Notes: generated from the sequence alone by a model not told the origin. Positions 35,002 to 43,119 are shown, numbered from the stretch's first letter. The stretch: 64,000 nucleotides of DNA from Bradyrhizobium agreste (GCF_016031625.1 NZ_JACCHP010000003.1:248001-312000); one strand, 5' to 3'. Made by a program: numbers and translations.

Positions 35002-35070
35002 GACGCCGCGCAAGCGGAATATTCATCGCTTGGCGGCGTCCGTTTAGACATTGGGCGCTGAAATCCCCAA
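35002..35070 (-). repeat. Structured repeat element (partner at 40.0 kb)
   Basis: Read on the minus strand: TGGGGATTTCAGCGCCCA (35052-35069), a 12-base variable spacer, then a hairpin (35002-35040) with outer stem GACGCCG/CGGCGTC and inner AAGCG/CGCTT. The 18-base head is identical to 40041-40058 and the hairpin differs by paired changes. Confidence 0.55.
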
Positions 35071-35207
35071 CACGGATTTGTCGATCGCAACGCCCGAAGG
35101 TTCGATGAGGCCTTGCCGATGCCGCCGCAAAGCAGGTGGCTGGACGCGGGAATCGGGCTGGCCCTTGCCGATCGGGTGCTGACTTGAGGGCAAGCACCGC
35201 CCGGGAC

Positions 35208-35284
35208 TGGTCGGGGCAACAGGATTCGAACCTGTGACCTGCAGTACCCAAAACTGCCGCGCTACCAGGCTGCGCTATACCCCG
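35208..35284 (-). tRNA. tRNA-Pro (anticodon TGG)
   Basis: A 77-base cloverleaf on the minus strand, starting CGGGGTATAGCGCAG and ending with encoded CCA. The anticodon stem GCAGT/ACTGC encloses loop TTTGGGT, anticodon TGG, reading CCA. Confidence 0.95.
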
Positions 35285-35374
35285 AATATCCGGCGAGCCC
35301 CGTCGATACACGCTTCCGAAAGCGCCAGCAAGCTTTCCAAAGCCGCCGGCCGGGCCGCAATCGCCCTGCCCGCC

Positions 35375-35860
35375 CTATTTGCCGCCGAACAGGGGGTGGC
35401 CGACGCGGTCGCCGGGACGGATGCCGTACTTCTGCGCCGTTCCCGCCACCACCTCCAGCACGGCCCGGGCCGGCCCTCGGGAGGAGATGATCTTCGTCGA
35501 CAACGGCTCGGTATTCTCCGCAATGCGCAGGATGCGGCCATCGGCGCGGATGAAGATCATGTCGAGCGAAACATAAGTGTTCTTCATCCACATCGAGATT
35601 TCCTGCTCGGGATTGAAGTCGAACAGCATGCCTTTGCCGTCGGCCAATTCCTTGCGATACATCAGGCCGGTCTCCTTCTCCTCCGGGGTCGTTGCCAGCT
35701 CGACCGAGAACACCTGCACGCCGTTCTTGGTCACGATCTCGAGCGGCTGGAAGCTGGCGGCGCCGACCGGCGCGCCGGCGACGGCGAAGCCGGCGATGAC
35801 GAGGGTGGCGGCCAGCCAGCCCTTCAGAGCGGACCAGATGGTCTTTCGATCGGAATTCAT
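35375..35860 (-). CDS. DUF192 family exported protein
   Basis: A 161-residue protein with an N-terminal signal/anchor (residues ~12-34, ending VGA) followed by a complete DUF192 domain: VELATTPEEKETGLMYRKELADGKGMLFDF, then SMWMKNTYVSLDMIFI and a terminal GDRVGHPLF. The family is widespread, probably periplasmic, with a small beta-barrel fold and no assigned activity. It is downstream of tRNA-Pro in the opposite reading sense of 33-34 kb genes and is monocistronic. Confidence 0.9.
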   Translation of the reverse strand: MNSDRKTIWSALKGWLAATLVIAGFAVAGAPVGAASFQPLEIVTKNGVQVFSVELATTPEEKETGLMYRKELADGKGMLFDFNPEQEISMWMKNTYVSLDMIFIRADGRILRIAENTEPLSTKIISSRGPARAVLEVVAGTAQKYGIRPGDRVGHPLFGGK

Positions 35861-35975
35861 GGGGGCTCTCGTGGCGTGGGACTTAAGTCAGTCCTTACGC
35901 GGCGACCGCCGGAAAAGGAAGAGGCGCGCCGGACTTGCAGCGCGCCTCCGCTCACGATTGCGGGAATTCATACCC

Positions 35976-36638
35976 TTAGTGCGACTGCAATCCCGGTGAT
36001 CCGGTCTCGGGATGGATCTCGGCCGCCATCATGCCCTTGGAGCCGGGCCCGAAGCGGACCAGCACATACTGGCCAGGCCTCAGCTCGGTCATGCCGAAGC
36101 GGCGCAGCGTCTCCATGTGCACGAAGATGTCGGGGGTGCCCTCGCCGCAGGTCAAGAAGCCGAAGCCGCGCAGCCGATTGAACCACTTCACCTGGGCCCG
36201 TTCCAGCCCGCTGGTCGGGGTGACCGTGACATGGGTGCGCGGCGGCAGCATCTGCGCCGGGTGGATCGCGGTCGACTCGTCCATCGAGACGACGCGGAAA
36301 GCCTGGTAGCCCTTGGCGCGCTGGATGCACTCGACGACGATGCGGGCGCCTTCATAAGCGGTCTGGAAGCCGTCGCGCCTGAGCACGGTAACGTGCAGGA
36401 GCACGTCGGGCCAGCCATTGTCGGGAACGATGAAGCCGTAACCTTTGGAGGCGTCGAACCATTTGATGACGCCGGTGACCTCGACGAGGTTGGCGCTGGC
36501 TTCGCCCAATCCGGTGAAGGGATTGAGTGCACTGTCGCGGCCGGCGCTGCCATGCTCGCCGGACGTCAAGCGCCCCGGCGAACTGCCCTGTCCGGGAACT
36601 CCAAGCTTCTTGGACTCAAATCCGTCCGACGACCCCAT
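35976..36638 (-). CDS. Double cold-shock domain protein
   Basis: A ~220-residue protein with a disordered Gly/Ser-rich N-terminus (~1-50) and two cold-shock domains: VTGVIKWFDASKGYGFIVPD near 55-120 and AQVKWFNRLRGFGFLTCGEG near 145-205. Both retain the RNP1-like KGYGFI / RGFGFL strand and the FVH/LLH RNP2 strand, so both should bind single-stranded nucleic acid. Tandem CSD proteins are an alphaproteobacterial type. ATG 36638 or an ATG nine codons upstream (36665) may start it. Confidence 0.88.
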   Translation of the reverse strand: MGSSDGFESKKLGVPGQGSSPGRLTSGEHGSAGRDSALNPFTGLGEASANLVEVTGVIKWFDASKGYGFIVPDNGWPDVLLHVTVLRRDGFQTAYEGARIVVECIQRAKGYQAFRVVSMDESTAIHPAQMLPPRTHVTVTPTSGLERAQVKWFNRLRGFGFLTCGEGTPDIFVHMETLRRFGMTELRPGQYVLVRFGPGSKGMMAAEIHPETGSPGLQSH

Positions 36639-36836
36639 AACCCCGGACCCCACACTGCCATGCAACCCGCCACATTGGCGGCGCTCGAATCACGCGTCTT
36701 AAGAGAATGTTCTCAATTCGACGCGACGCGAATCTTTCGACTCAAAAGATAACACTCCCGGTTGCGACGCATAGACAAAAATGAGATTCGCCGGAACCTA
36801 TGAACAGCTTGCACAGCCGCGAATCAAATTGATGCC

Positions 36837-37598
36837 TCAATTGCCGACAAAGGGCCCGAGCGTCTCGCCGATGTCGTGATGGATGACGAGGTCGGCGATG
36901 TCGTCCTGCTCGGTCGGCTCGCGATTGATGATCACGAGACGTGCACCGGCGCGCTTGGCCATCATCGGAAAGCCGGCCGCCGGCCAGACCACGAGCGAGG
37001 AACCGATCGCGATGAAGAGATCGCAGGCCTGCGACAGCGCCGTCGCGCGCTGCATCTCGTTGTCCGGCATCATCTGGCCGAACGAAATCGTGGCGGTCTT
37101 CACCGGCTTGTCGCAGGCGGTGCAGTTGGGCGCGGTGCCATCGTCGTCGAAACGGCGCCTCACCCAGTCGAGCGGATAGGCCTGCCCACAACCGATGCAG
37201 CGCGCATAAGTGGTATTTCCGTGAAGTTCAACCACATGCTCCGGCGCGAAGCCCGAGGCTTGGTGCAGATTGTCGATGTTCTGGGTGATGACGGCGGGAA
37301 CCTTGCCGGCGCGGTAGAGCGATGCCAGCGCCCGATGGCCGCGGCCGGGCCTGGCTGCGGCAAAGACCTCCTCCATCGCAAAGCGGCGGCGCCAGGATTC
37401 GTCCCGTGCCTCCTGGCTCGCGACGAACTCGTCGAACGGGATCGGACGGTGACGCGTCCAAATTCCGCCCGGCGAGCGGAAGTCGGGAATGCCGCATTCG
37501 GTCGAGATGCCGGCGCCGGTGAACGGGACGATGGTCCTTGCCTCGGCGATCATGTCGCCGAGCCGCTCGATCCCGCTCTGAACATCCGATGCGATCAC
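36837..37598 (-). CDS. SIR2-family NAD-dependent deacylase (sirtuin)
   Basis: A 253-residue sirtuin. GAGISTECGIPDFRS (NAD binding) begins at residue ~28, followed by TQNIDNLHQ, the catalytic His in VELHGN, a zinc ribbon with CIGCG and CTACD pairs, and IGSSLVVWPAAG. It removes acyl groups from protein lysines, producing nicotinamide and O-acyl-ADP-ribose. The start GTG 37598 is supported by GGGAGG six bases upstream; no ATG gives as good a start. The His-rich QEARDESWRRRF loop is typical of bacterial class II/III sirtuins. Confidence 0.92.
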   Translation of the reverse strand: MIASDVQSGIERLGDMIAEARTIVPFTGAGISTECGIPDFRSPGGIWTRHRPIPFDEFVASQEARDESWRRRFAMEEVFAAARPGRGHRALASLYRAGKVPAVITQNIDNLHQASGFAPEHVVELHGNTTYARCIGCGQAYPLDWVRRRFDDDGTAPNCTACDKPVKTATISFGQMMPDNEMQRATALSQACDLFIAIGSSLVVWPAAGFPMMAKRAGARLVIINREPTEQDDIADLVIHHDIGETLGPFVGN

Positions 37599-37848
37599 TC
37601 GCGCCTCCCGAGTCCGTTTGGCCTGACAGCAACATGCGCAAGCGGCAAGATCGTTGACGCCGTCATCAAGCGCCAACGCAAGGCGCTCGGCAATTTCTTC
37701 CGACCTTCGCATATCACAATCCTGCAATGCCTCCTCCCCATTGACGCCCCATTCGGGAGTGCCAATGGATGTGTTGACGCGACTCAACGTGCGGCGGCAG
37801 TGCTTGAGTTCGGATGTGCACATACTCAAGGTGTAGAGGGGATTTGAC

Positions 37849-38013
37849 ATGACCGAAGACGAACAACGCAAAGAGCGCGAACGCGAGGAAATCGCCGCCC
37901 GTGTCGCCGCCTTCCGTGCCACCCAGGAAAAGTTCAAGCGCGAGCGTGAGGAATATTTCGTGTCGACGCTGGAGAATGCCCGCAAGGTCGAACGGCCCTC
38001 GCTCTGGCCGTAG
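37849..38013 (+). CDS. Small charged helical protein
   Basis: A 54-residue protein beginning MTEDEQRKERERE, nearly all helix, Glu/Arg-rich, ending RPSLWP. No family is recognised but the amphipathic pattern, a GAGGGGA before the ATG and a strong terminator just downstream support expression. Confidence 0.6.
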   Translation: MTEDEQRKEREREEIAARVAAFRATQEKFKREREEYFVSTLENARKVERPSLWP

Positions 38014-38049
38014 CATCGTCGCGCCGGCAGGCACGACGACATGCGAATG

Positions 38050-38080
38050 AAAAAGCCCGGAGCAGCGCTCCGGGCTTTTC
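38050..38080. terminator. Bidirectional rho-independent terminator
   Basis: Stem AAAAGCCCGGAGC/GCTCCGGGCTTTT with a three-base loop and T runs on both strands, positioned between the convergent genes ending at 38013 and 38108. Confidence 0.9.
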
Positions 38081-38107
38081 GCTATTGGCGATCACTCAAT
38101 TGCTGAC

Positions 38108-38395
38108 CTACCAATGGCTCCAGTGATGGTGGTGCCGGTAATACGGCCCGCCGTAATAGGCATACGGACCCGGTCCGTAATAATAGCTCGGGCCGTCATA
38201 ATAGCCGTAGCCGGGACCGTAATACCCGTAGGGATGGGAGGCTGCGACCGCGCCCGCGGTGATCGCGCCGGCGGCAAGGCCGAATGCGAGGCCCGGCCCG
38301 ATGCCGCGGTGACGTGCCTCGGCGGGCGCAGGAGCCGCGACCGCGGTTACGCCAACGGCTGCGACGGTGGCCAGAACTGCAAGTAGCTTCTTCAT
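38108..38395 (-). CDS. Secreted Gly/Tyr/His-rich protein
   Basis: A 95-residue exported protein: signal peptide 1-27 (MKKLLAVLATVAAVGVTAVAAPAPAEA), a short glycine-rich hydrophobic segment, then a Tyr/Gly/Pro repeat region and a C-terminal RHHHHWSHW. Similar low-complexity proteins are common in Rhizobiales envelopes. ATG 38395 begins the signal peptide. Confidence 0.75.
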   Translation of the reverse strand: MKKLLAVLATVAAVGVTAVAAPAPAEARHRGIGPGLAFGLAAGAITAGAVAASHPYGYYGPGYGYYDGPSYYYGPGPYAYYGGPYYRHHHHWSHW

Positions 38396-38674
38396 GCTCT
38401 TCTCCTTCGCGTCTTGCGGGAACAAGGAGCGCCTGCGATGGTTGCGCGGCGCGCGGGAACCGATCGCCGCCAAAAAATGTCGATGCAGTGGGAACCAAAT
38501 CGCCTGCGGCGGATTGATGTTGCAAGTGCGGAAGCCTCCGCCATCCGGGTTGAGGCGACAGCACGAAGACCCCGTCAGCATCTCCGCGATGCTGGCGGGG
38601 TTTTCAGTTTCCCGGGAGCAGATGGCAGCAAACCATGACGGTTGCCAGCGGGGACGACGATTAAGGAGGAGAGT

Positions 38675-38905
38675 TTGCCCTTATCTGCTTTGCTGGCCCG
38701 TATCCGCAAATTGGTTCCCAGATCCGACGATGAGCACTACGACGAGATCGTCCGCAGCTTCGGTGACGGCACGCTGCGCCCGCCGCCGACGCCGATGAGC
38801 GACCGCGAACTGGCGCAGGCCATCGCCGAGTTCCTCAAGGAGCAGCCGTCGAGCGAATCCGTCGCCACCCTCGGCCGCCGGCTCGACCCGTCCACCCCGC
38901 TCTGA
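38675..38905 (+). CDS. Small hypothetical protein with TTG start
   Basis: A 76-residue soluble protein (LPLSALLARIRKLVPRSDDEHYDEIVRSF..., then PPPTPMSDRELAQAIAEFLKEQ). No family recognised. The TTG at 38675 is chosen since AAGGAGGAGAG lies at 38663-38673; no ATG exists near the N-terminus. Confidence 0.55.
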   Translation: MPLSALLARIRKLVPRSDDEHYDEIVRSFGDGTLRPPPTPMSDRELAQAIAEFLKEQPSSESVATLGRRLDPSTPL

Positions 38906-38982
38906 ATTTCCTGGCGGGAGCATGGAACCAGGAATGCGCGCGGACGTTGAGTCCGTCCCTTGCTGAGCGGAGAGAAAGAGAT

Positions 38983-39108
38983 ATGCCCGCCTGGCTCGAA
39001 GTCTTGCTCAACCTGTCCGGCTATGCCGGCTTCGTGGCACTCGCCTCGCGCGGCGTCGGATGCTCGCAGGCGCGGGCCGACGACCGTCGCTGCGGCGACG
39101 AGCGCTAA
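38983..39108 (+). CDS. Very small membrane-associated peptide
   Basis: A 41-residue product, MPAWLEVLLNLSGYAGFVALA followed by a charged Cys/Arg tail, with CGGAGAGAAAGAG before the ATG. The N-terminal WLExLLNLSGYAGF pattern is familiar from small Bradyrhizobium proteins. It ends overlapping the convergent gene by four bases. Confidence 0.5.
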   Translation: MPAWLEVLLNLSGYAGFVALASRGVGCSQARADDRRCGDER

Positions 39109-39302
39109 TTGGCGCGCGATGCCTGGCCTGCCGTGCGCACCAGCCGGTCGGCCTTGACCGCAACGCGCGTGTCCTCGGTCTGCGGCCGTAAGGAAAAGCT
39201 GATCACGACGAAAGCAACACAGAACAGCGTGCCGACGACGGCGACGCGCCGGTAGGTGTGCCGGTCGCCTTGGAAAAAGGACGGAGCTGAAAAAGGCATC
39301 AT
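39105..39302 (-). CDS. Small single-pass membrane protein
   Basis: A 65-residue product: a short cytoplasmic N-terminus (MMPFSAPSFFQGDRHTYRR), one transmembrane helix (VAVVGTLFCVAFVVISFSL) and a basic tail. Two adjacent ATGs (39302, 39299) can start it. Family unknown. Confidence 0.5.
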   Translation of the reverse strand: MMPFSAPSFFQGDRHTYRRVAVVGTLFCVAFVVISFSLRPQTEDTRVAVKADRLVRTAGQASRAN

Positions 39303-39512
39303 GGCAATTGCTGCTCGGCCAAATTGCTTCTTGGCAGGATCGTTTCTTGCCTGTCTTTGCCGGACACCTACCCCAACCCGCGGCAAGCGCAAACGCGATT
39401 GGGCTTTTAACCTAACCGAATAGGGTTATCGGCATCCGCAAAAGCTATCGTTAGCCACACCGCACCGGCACCTTCGCGGCGAGCGCGGCGCAACAACGAC
39501 CGGCCTTGTTCC

Positions 39513-39552
39513 AGCTTCGACTCCGTTTCGTTCGCGAAGAACGAATCGGAGT
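39513..39552 (+). repeat. Hairpin repeat (partner at 13.15 kb)
   Basis: CGACTCCG-T-TTCGTT pairs with AACGAA-T-CGGAGTCG around a CGCGAAG loop, a 14-bp stem with one mismatch. A related, decayed copy starts at about 13160, and similarity continues ~40 bases beyond the hairpin in both. Confidence 0.55.
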
Positions 39553-39622
39553 CGCGAGAATGGGCGCAGAGCAAATCCTAACGATCAATGAAGCGTGCAC
39601 GCTCACACGTTCGACGCGGCAG

Positions 39623-39686
39623 GACCCTTCTGCGATGAGACTCTTCTGCGGTCAGACTCTTCTGCGCAACACTCTTCCGCGACGAC
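39623..39686 (+). repeat. Four tandem 16-bp repeats
   Basis: Consecutive 16-base units with consensus GACTCTTCTGCGNNNN: 39623-39638, 39639-39654, 39655-39670 and 39671-39686, the last degenerate. The period is not a multiple of three, so a protein repeat is unlikely. Confidence 0.7.
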
Positions 39687-39764
39687 AAGCACAGCGGCGA
39701 CAGATCAACGCGCACCCTCAGAGCGGGATCGCGCTTACATATCGCCGCGTGGCGTCGACGAGGG

Positions 39765-39899
39765 TCAGGCCGCCCGCTTCGGCTTCTCCTTCGAGAAGCA
39801 TTCGAGGATCTGGATCCGAAGCTCTTCCGCCGCAGGGCCCTCGACCTTCCTGAGCTCGTTCCAGAGCCTGATCACTTCGCGCTGCTTTTCGACGGTCAT
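39765..39899 (-). CDS. Small conserved hypothetical protein
   Basis: A 44-residue protein (MTVEKQREVIRLWNELRKVEGPAAEE...) predicted all-helical with a Lys-rich tail. A perfect GGAGG lies nine bases before ATG 39899, making it one of the best-supported tiny genes here. No function known. Frames in other phases over the same bases are longer but lack signals. Confidence 0.65.
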   Translation of the reverse strand: MTVEKQREVIRLWNELRKVEGPAAEELRIQILECFSKEKPKRAA

Positions 39900-40040
39900 G
39901 AGGCACCTCCAAGGGTCTACAAGGGTCTACCAAGGCAGCTCATGCTAGAACAAAACGAGAACAAAAGTCCAGCCCCGCGCGTAAAGATTTCGATGGGGGC
40001 GGCGTTGAACCTTTTTGGCGCTGCAAGCACCCATGGAAGC

Positions 40041-40170
40041 TGGGGATTTCAGCGCCCAGTTACACGGCAGCGCCGCCTGACGAACATACTCCGTCATGGC
40101 GGCGCTGTTGCTTTTTGCGATTTCAACTTTAGGTTAGTGCGATGGCTGTCGGCCAGGCGCTGAAATCCCA
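40041..40170. repeat. Inverted-repeat-flanked element, MITE-like
   Basis: TGGGGATTTCAGCGCC at 40041 and GGCGCTGAAATCCCA ending at 40170 are inverted copies (one base inserted). Between them, at 40068-40107, is a hairpin CAGCGCCGCC-TGACG/CGTCA-TGGCGGCGCTG followed by TTGCTTTTT. The left half (40041-40107) matches the element at 35.0 kb. No open frame of note lies inside. Confidence 0.5.
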
Positions 40171-40184
40171 ACGCCGTCAGCCAG

Positions 40185-40215
40185 AAAAGCCTCGCGCGAA
40201 CGCGCGGGGCTTTTT
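40185..40215. terminator. Rho-independent terminator downstream of HU gene
   Basis: AAAAGCCTCGCGCG pairs with CGCGCGGGGCTTTT, two-base loop, T runs on either strand. On the minus strand it lies 20 bases after the HU stop. Confidence 0.85.
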
Positions 40216-40234
40216 CACCAACATCGCCTGCACG

Positions 40235-40531
40235 TCAGACGGCGTCCTTGGCAACCTTCAGCGGCGAGGCCTTGACCGACTTGCTGGCGGGCTTCGCCGC
40301 AAACTGCATCGGCTCCTTGGTGAAGGGATTGATGCCCATGCGGGCTTCGGTCGCCGGCTTGTTCACGACCGACATCTTCACGAATCCGGGAATGACGAAC
40401 TCGCCGGACTCGTTGAGCTCCTTGTAGCCGACGGTCGCCATGTACTCGATCACCGACTTCACGTCGTTCTTCGAAAGCTGCGTGCCCTCGGCAATTGCAT
40501 CGATCAATTGGGTCTTCGTCATCTTTGCCAT
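40235..40531 (-). CDS. HU-family DNA-binding protein
   Basis: A 98-residue histone-like protein: TKTQLIDAIAEGTQLSKNDVKSVIEYM helices, then the saddle GEFVIPGFVKMSVVNKPATEARMGINPFTKEP, where the RMGINPFT arm is the family's minor-groove-binding hairpin, with a Lys/Ala-rich tail. It compacts DNA as a dimer. The VVNKPATEARMG form is a Bradyrhizobium-type HU rather than the classic hupB. It is monocistronic with its own terminator. Confidence 0.92.
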   Translation of the reverse strand: MAKMTKTQLIDAIAEGTQLSKNDVKSVIEYMATVGYKELNESGEFVIPGFVKMSVVNKPATEARMGINPFTKEPMQFAAKPASKSVKASPLKVAKDAV

Positions 40532-40787
40532 GGTCTGAATTCCTTTGAATGGGTGCGCGGAGCAATTTGCTGCTGGGACGCGGCCGGACCCGCGAGTGCG
40601 CGCTGCTGATTCATGCCAGAGGTCATGAAGTGATCGGGCTTAGACCCTATCGAGGCCGAAAACGCAAGCACGGGCTCTGCGAGGTTCCCGACTTCCTGTG
40701 CAAGACGCTGCAGGACCTGCAATTTTCCCGAACCTTTCAGAGCAGCGTGACTGCTATAAGCCAGGAAAGGTATCTGATGGGGTTCTG

Positions 40788-41279
40788 ATGAAGGTCGCTA
40801 TCGTCATCGCAGGTTTGATCGTGGTCGCTGTCGCAGCCCTCGTCGCGATCCAGCCAGGCTTCTTGAAGCCTGCGGCCTTCGCCCTCGTGAAGAAGTCCGA
40901 CATCTTCGGCTTCTCGCCCGGGATGTCATTCGAGGAGGCCAACAAGCTCGTTGCTCAACGCCACTATCTCTGCCGGCCGAGCCGAGGTCCGTACACGCTC
41001 GCGTGCGAGATCAACGGCGCCAAGGTCGCCGTTGAGGGCGAGGAGACCGACCCCAGGCATCCGATCTGGCGCGTCAATGCGACGCTGAACAATCCGGGAT
41101 CGCAGGAAACTGCCGTCAAATCCATCTCCGACCAGTTCAACGCGCCGGCGATCAAGGACCGGGAAGGCTGGACCTGGATCGTCGGCCGCGGTCTCAAGCT
41201 GAGCTATGATGGCGCCAGCTTGACTCTCGTGGACGAGGCCGCCGAGGCCAGGCTGCGCAAGGAGGACGCCCGGCGCTAG
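40788..41279 (+). CDS. Exported or membrane-anchored hypothetical protein
   Basis: A 163-residue protein with an N-terminal hydrophobic anchor (residues 3-22) and a soluble domain containing GFSPGMSFEEANKLVAQRHYLCR...TLACEI, two Cys that may pair. The GMSFEEA opening resembles SmpA/OmlA-like small folds but I would not assign it. ATG 40788 begins the anchor. Confidence 0.6.
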   Translation: MKVAIVIAGLIVVAVAALVAIQPGFLKPAAFALVKKSDIFGFSPGMSFEEANKLVAQRHYLCRPSRGPYTLACEINGAKVAVEGEETDPRHPIWRVNATLNNPGSQETAVKSISDQFNAPAIKDREGWTWIVGRGLKLSYDGASLTLVDEAAEARLRKEDARR

Positions 41280-41407
41280 ATCGCATCGCGCTTAGAGCTT
41301 GGAATCACCTCGTCGTGAAACTTGTGGCTCCGCGCCCGTTGTTGACGCTTCGGTAACCTAACGCGACCAAGCTTCAGTCAGGTTGGTTGCGTTGGAGTAT
41401 CCTGAAC

Positions 41408-41710
41408 GTGCTGGATTTTAACGAGCTGCGTGAACTCGCGGCAGATGTTCGTATTTTTGTCGATGTCGCCGAAGACAAGGCCGAGGCGCTCAGAGCGGTG
41501 ATCGCGGCCTACGACGTGGTGCTGGCGATCTTCCCGGTCGATGACGGCATGGGCCTCCACGTCATCAAGGGCAAGGAGATCCTGGACCGGATCGCGACGT
41601 CGCGGACACACGCGATGTACAGCCACACGGCGATCGCGGTTCCGGATCTCGCGCATGCCGAAGCGCTCAAGTTCCTGACGGCACCCGTCGAACACCGGAT
41701 TGCGGCCTAG
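41408..41710 (+). CDS. Hypothetical protein
   Basis: About 100 residues (LDFNELRELAADVRIFVDVAEDKAEALRAVIAAYDVVLAIF...), a mixed alpha/beta domain of unrecognised family. GTG 41408 is preferred; the TTG at 41387 in frame is possible. It is isolated, convergent with the gene at 41796. Confidence 0.5.
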   Translation: MLDFNELRELAADVRIFVDVAEDKAEALRAVIAAYDVVLAIFPVDDGMGLHVIKGKEILDRIATSRTHAMYSHTAIAVPDLAHAEALKFLTAPVEHRIAA

Positions 41711-41795
41711 CCCGGCCGCAGCAAGGGCATGACGTGCGCACCGGCTTTCGGCGATGGAGGCAGGTCGCTGAGCAGCCTTGTCCGGACGCGCGGGC

Positions 41796-42002
41796 TTAAG
41801 CGGTTCGCCGCTTCCGTCGCAGCCCGATGCGCGTGCCCGGAAGATTGATGCCAAGCTCGATCGCACGCGACCTGATCGATGCGATGGGACGCTTGAGCTT
41901 CACGATCATCAGCGTCAGGCTCTTTCCGCTTTCACACATGGATCGAAGCAGCCGGTCGTCGTCTTCCGACCAGCGTTCGTGGTTGTAGGTGCGGGCAGCC
42001 AT
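41796..42002 (-). CDS. Small SANT/Myb-like hypothetical protein
   Basis: A 68-residue basic protein: RWSEDDDRLLRSMCESGKSLTLMIVKLKRPIASIRSRAIELGI has the W-spaced, three-helix look of a SANT/Myb or GcrA-like DNA-binding unit (W-x-x-x-x-D...L...G...I...L.R....I..RA..LG). A very basic tail follows. Probable small DNA-binding protein; similar proteins are numerous in Bradyrhizobium. Confidence 0.65.
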   Translation of the reverse strand: MAARTYNHERWSEDDDRLLRSMCESGKSLTLMIVKLKRPIASIRSRAIELGINLPGTRIGLRRKRRTA

Positions 42003-42374
42003 GGACGTTTGCCTCTGAGGCCAATGAGGCGGGACCTAAGCGGGAGAATGTCAAAGGACCCAGCTTCGCCTGTTCTGAGCGCGGCGGCTGGGTGTCAGTT
42101 GAAGGGCGGCTTGTTACGCTGCCGCCTGACGCACAGATAGTTTTTCGGCGTCGATTTTCAACCGACTTACGGATTTGTAATTGCCCGGCACGCGTGCATC
42201 GGCGTTCCAGGAAGCGGCGCGTTTTCCTGTTGAACTTTTCTGGCCTTCGCGCGTCTTACAGTTGAAGCGTCCCTAAGCTTCACCTCGACAGAGAACCCCG
42301 CTTCCCCCAGCTCGCTCTTACCCGGGAAGGCGCTCAGTTGAGCGCGCTGGAGACGGTATTGACGTCGTCAGCGC
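42003..42374. other. Intergenic region, nothing recognised
   Basis: About 370 bases with no supported gene on either strand and no clear hairpin terminator. Confidence 0.35.
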
Positions 42375-42599
42375 TCACGGAATGTCCGCGGCCTTCCTGT
42401 TGTCCCCGATCGAAACCGGCTTGTTCAAAAAATACTCGCGGTTGCCTGTCGCGGCTTCCGCGTATTGGTCGATGGCGACGATGATGGCCTGGACGTGGGC
42501 ATAGCACCACCCTTCCCGCGTCGCGCGTCGGCGAACGTCCTCGAGCGCGGTGAGGAAGGGCGACAGGTCTCTCTCGTCGTCGAACCACCGCCTGCTCAC
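42375..42599 (-). CDS. Small hypothetical protein, member of a repeated family
   Basis: A 74-residue protein: WFDDERDLSPFLTALEDVRRRATREGWCYAHVQAIIVAIDQYAEAATGNREYF carries two helices and a conserved GNREYFLNKP end. It starts at GTG 42599, overlapping the upstream stop (GTGA); GTG 42602 is alternative. A dead copy of its C-terminal third lies at 48095-48155. The family is unnamed. Confidence 0.65.
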   Translation of the reverse strand: MSRRWFDDERDLSPFLTALEDVRRRATREGWCYAHVQAIIVAIDQYAEAATGNREYFLNKPVSIGDNRKAADIP

Positions 42600-42829
42600 C
42601 ACGTCCTCCCGCCGAGCACCCGGCCCTTGGTCTGGCGCGGCTGCGCGGCCTTCAGCGCGTCGCGTTCGGCGCACAGGCTCTCGACCTTCGCCTCCATCCG
42701 CGACAGCAGCGCTTGTGCCGAGGCCGTGCCGATCCCCGCCCGCTGCAGCTGGAGGATCTCCTTCCTCTGCCTGCCCATCTGGATACGCATCCGTTCGATC
42801 TCCCGCCCGAGAAAATCCAGGTCCGGCAT
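42596..42829 (-). CDS. Small coiled-coil hypothetical protein
   Basis: A 77-residue protein whose residues 5-60 form one long amphipathic helix (EIERMRIQMGRQRKEILQLQRAGI..., AKVESLCAERDALKAAQ), likely a coiled coil. GAGGCGGAA lies before ATG 42829. It is translationally coupled to the gene at 42375. Confidence 0.6.
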   Translation of the reverse strand: MPDLDFLGREIERMRIQMGRQRKEILQLQRAGIGTASAQALLSRMEAKVESLCAERDALKAAQPRQTKGRVLGGRTW

Positions 42830-42927
42830 TGTTCCGCCTCGCGAATTCGAGATTTGAGCCATGAGAACAAAAACGGAACGAAGAGTCGAGTCCGACGTTC
42901 TACGGAAAACGGAATAGGAGATGTGCG

Positions 42928-43119
42928 ATGGCCGACAACACCCGGAAGGACCCGAAGGACTGGGTTTCCGGCGACGACCCGATGACCGGAGCCCAGGAAT
43001 CCTATCTCAAGACCCTCGCCGAGCAGGCCCACCAGGACCTGCCCGAGGAGGAGCTGACCAAGGCCGAGGCCTCGGAGCTGATCGACAAGATGCGGCAAAA
43101 GGCCGGGCTGGAGCAGTGA
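42928..43119 (+). CDS. DUF3072 family protein
   Basis: A 63-residue acidic protein with the DUF3072 core DDPMTGAQESYLKTLAEQAHQDLPEEELTKAEASELIDKMR, a SAP/tail-fibre-like helical hairpin. The family is frequent in soil bacteria, function unknown. TAGGAGATG lies before the start. Confidence 0.85.
   Translation: MADNTRKDPKDWVSGDDPMTGAQESYLKTLAEQAHQDLPEEELTKAEASELIDKMRQKAGLEQ

Noticed and set aside
34757..35311. Minus-strand frame of 184 codons over tRNA-Pro
   Set aside because: It reads through the tRNA gene and the structured repeat at 35002-35070.
39506..39948. Two plus-strand frames of 115-117 codons
   Set aside because: They cross the hairpin repeat and the 16-bp tandem array and oppose the better-supported 44-residue gene at 39765-39899.
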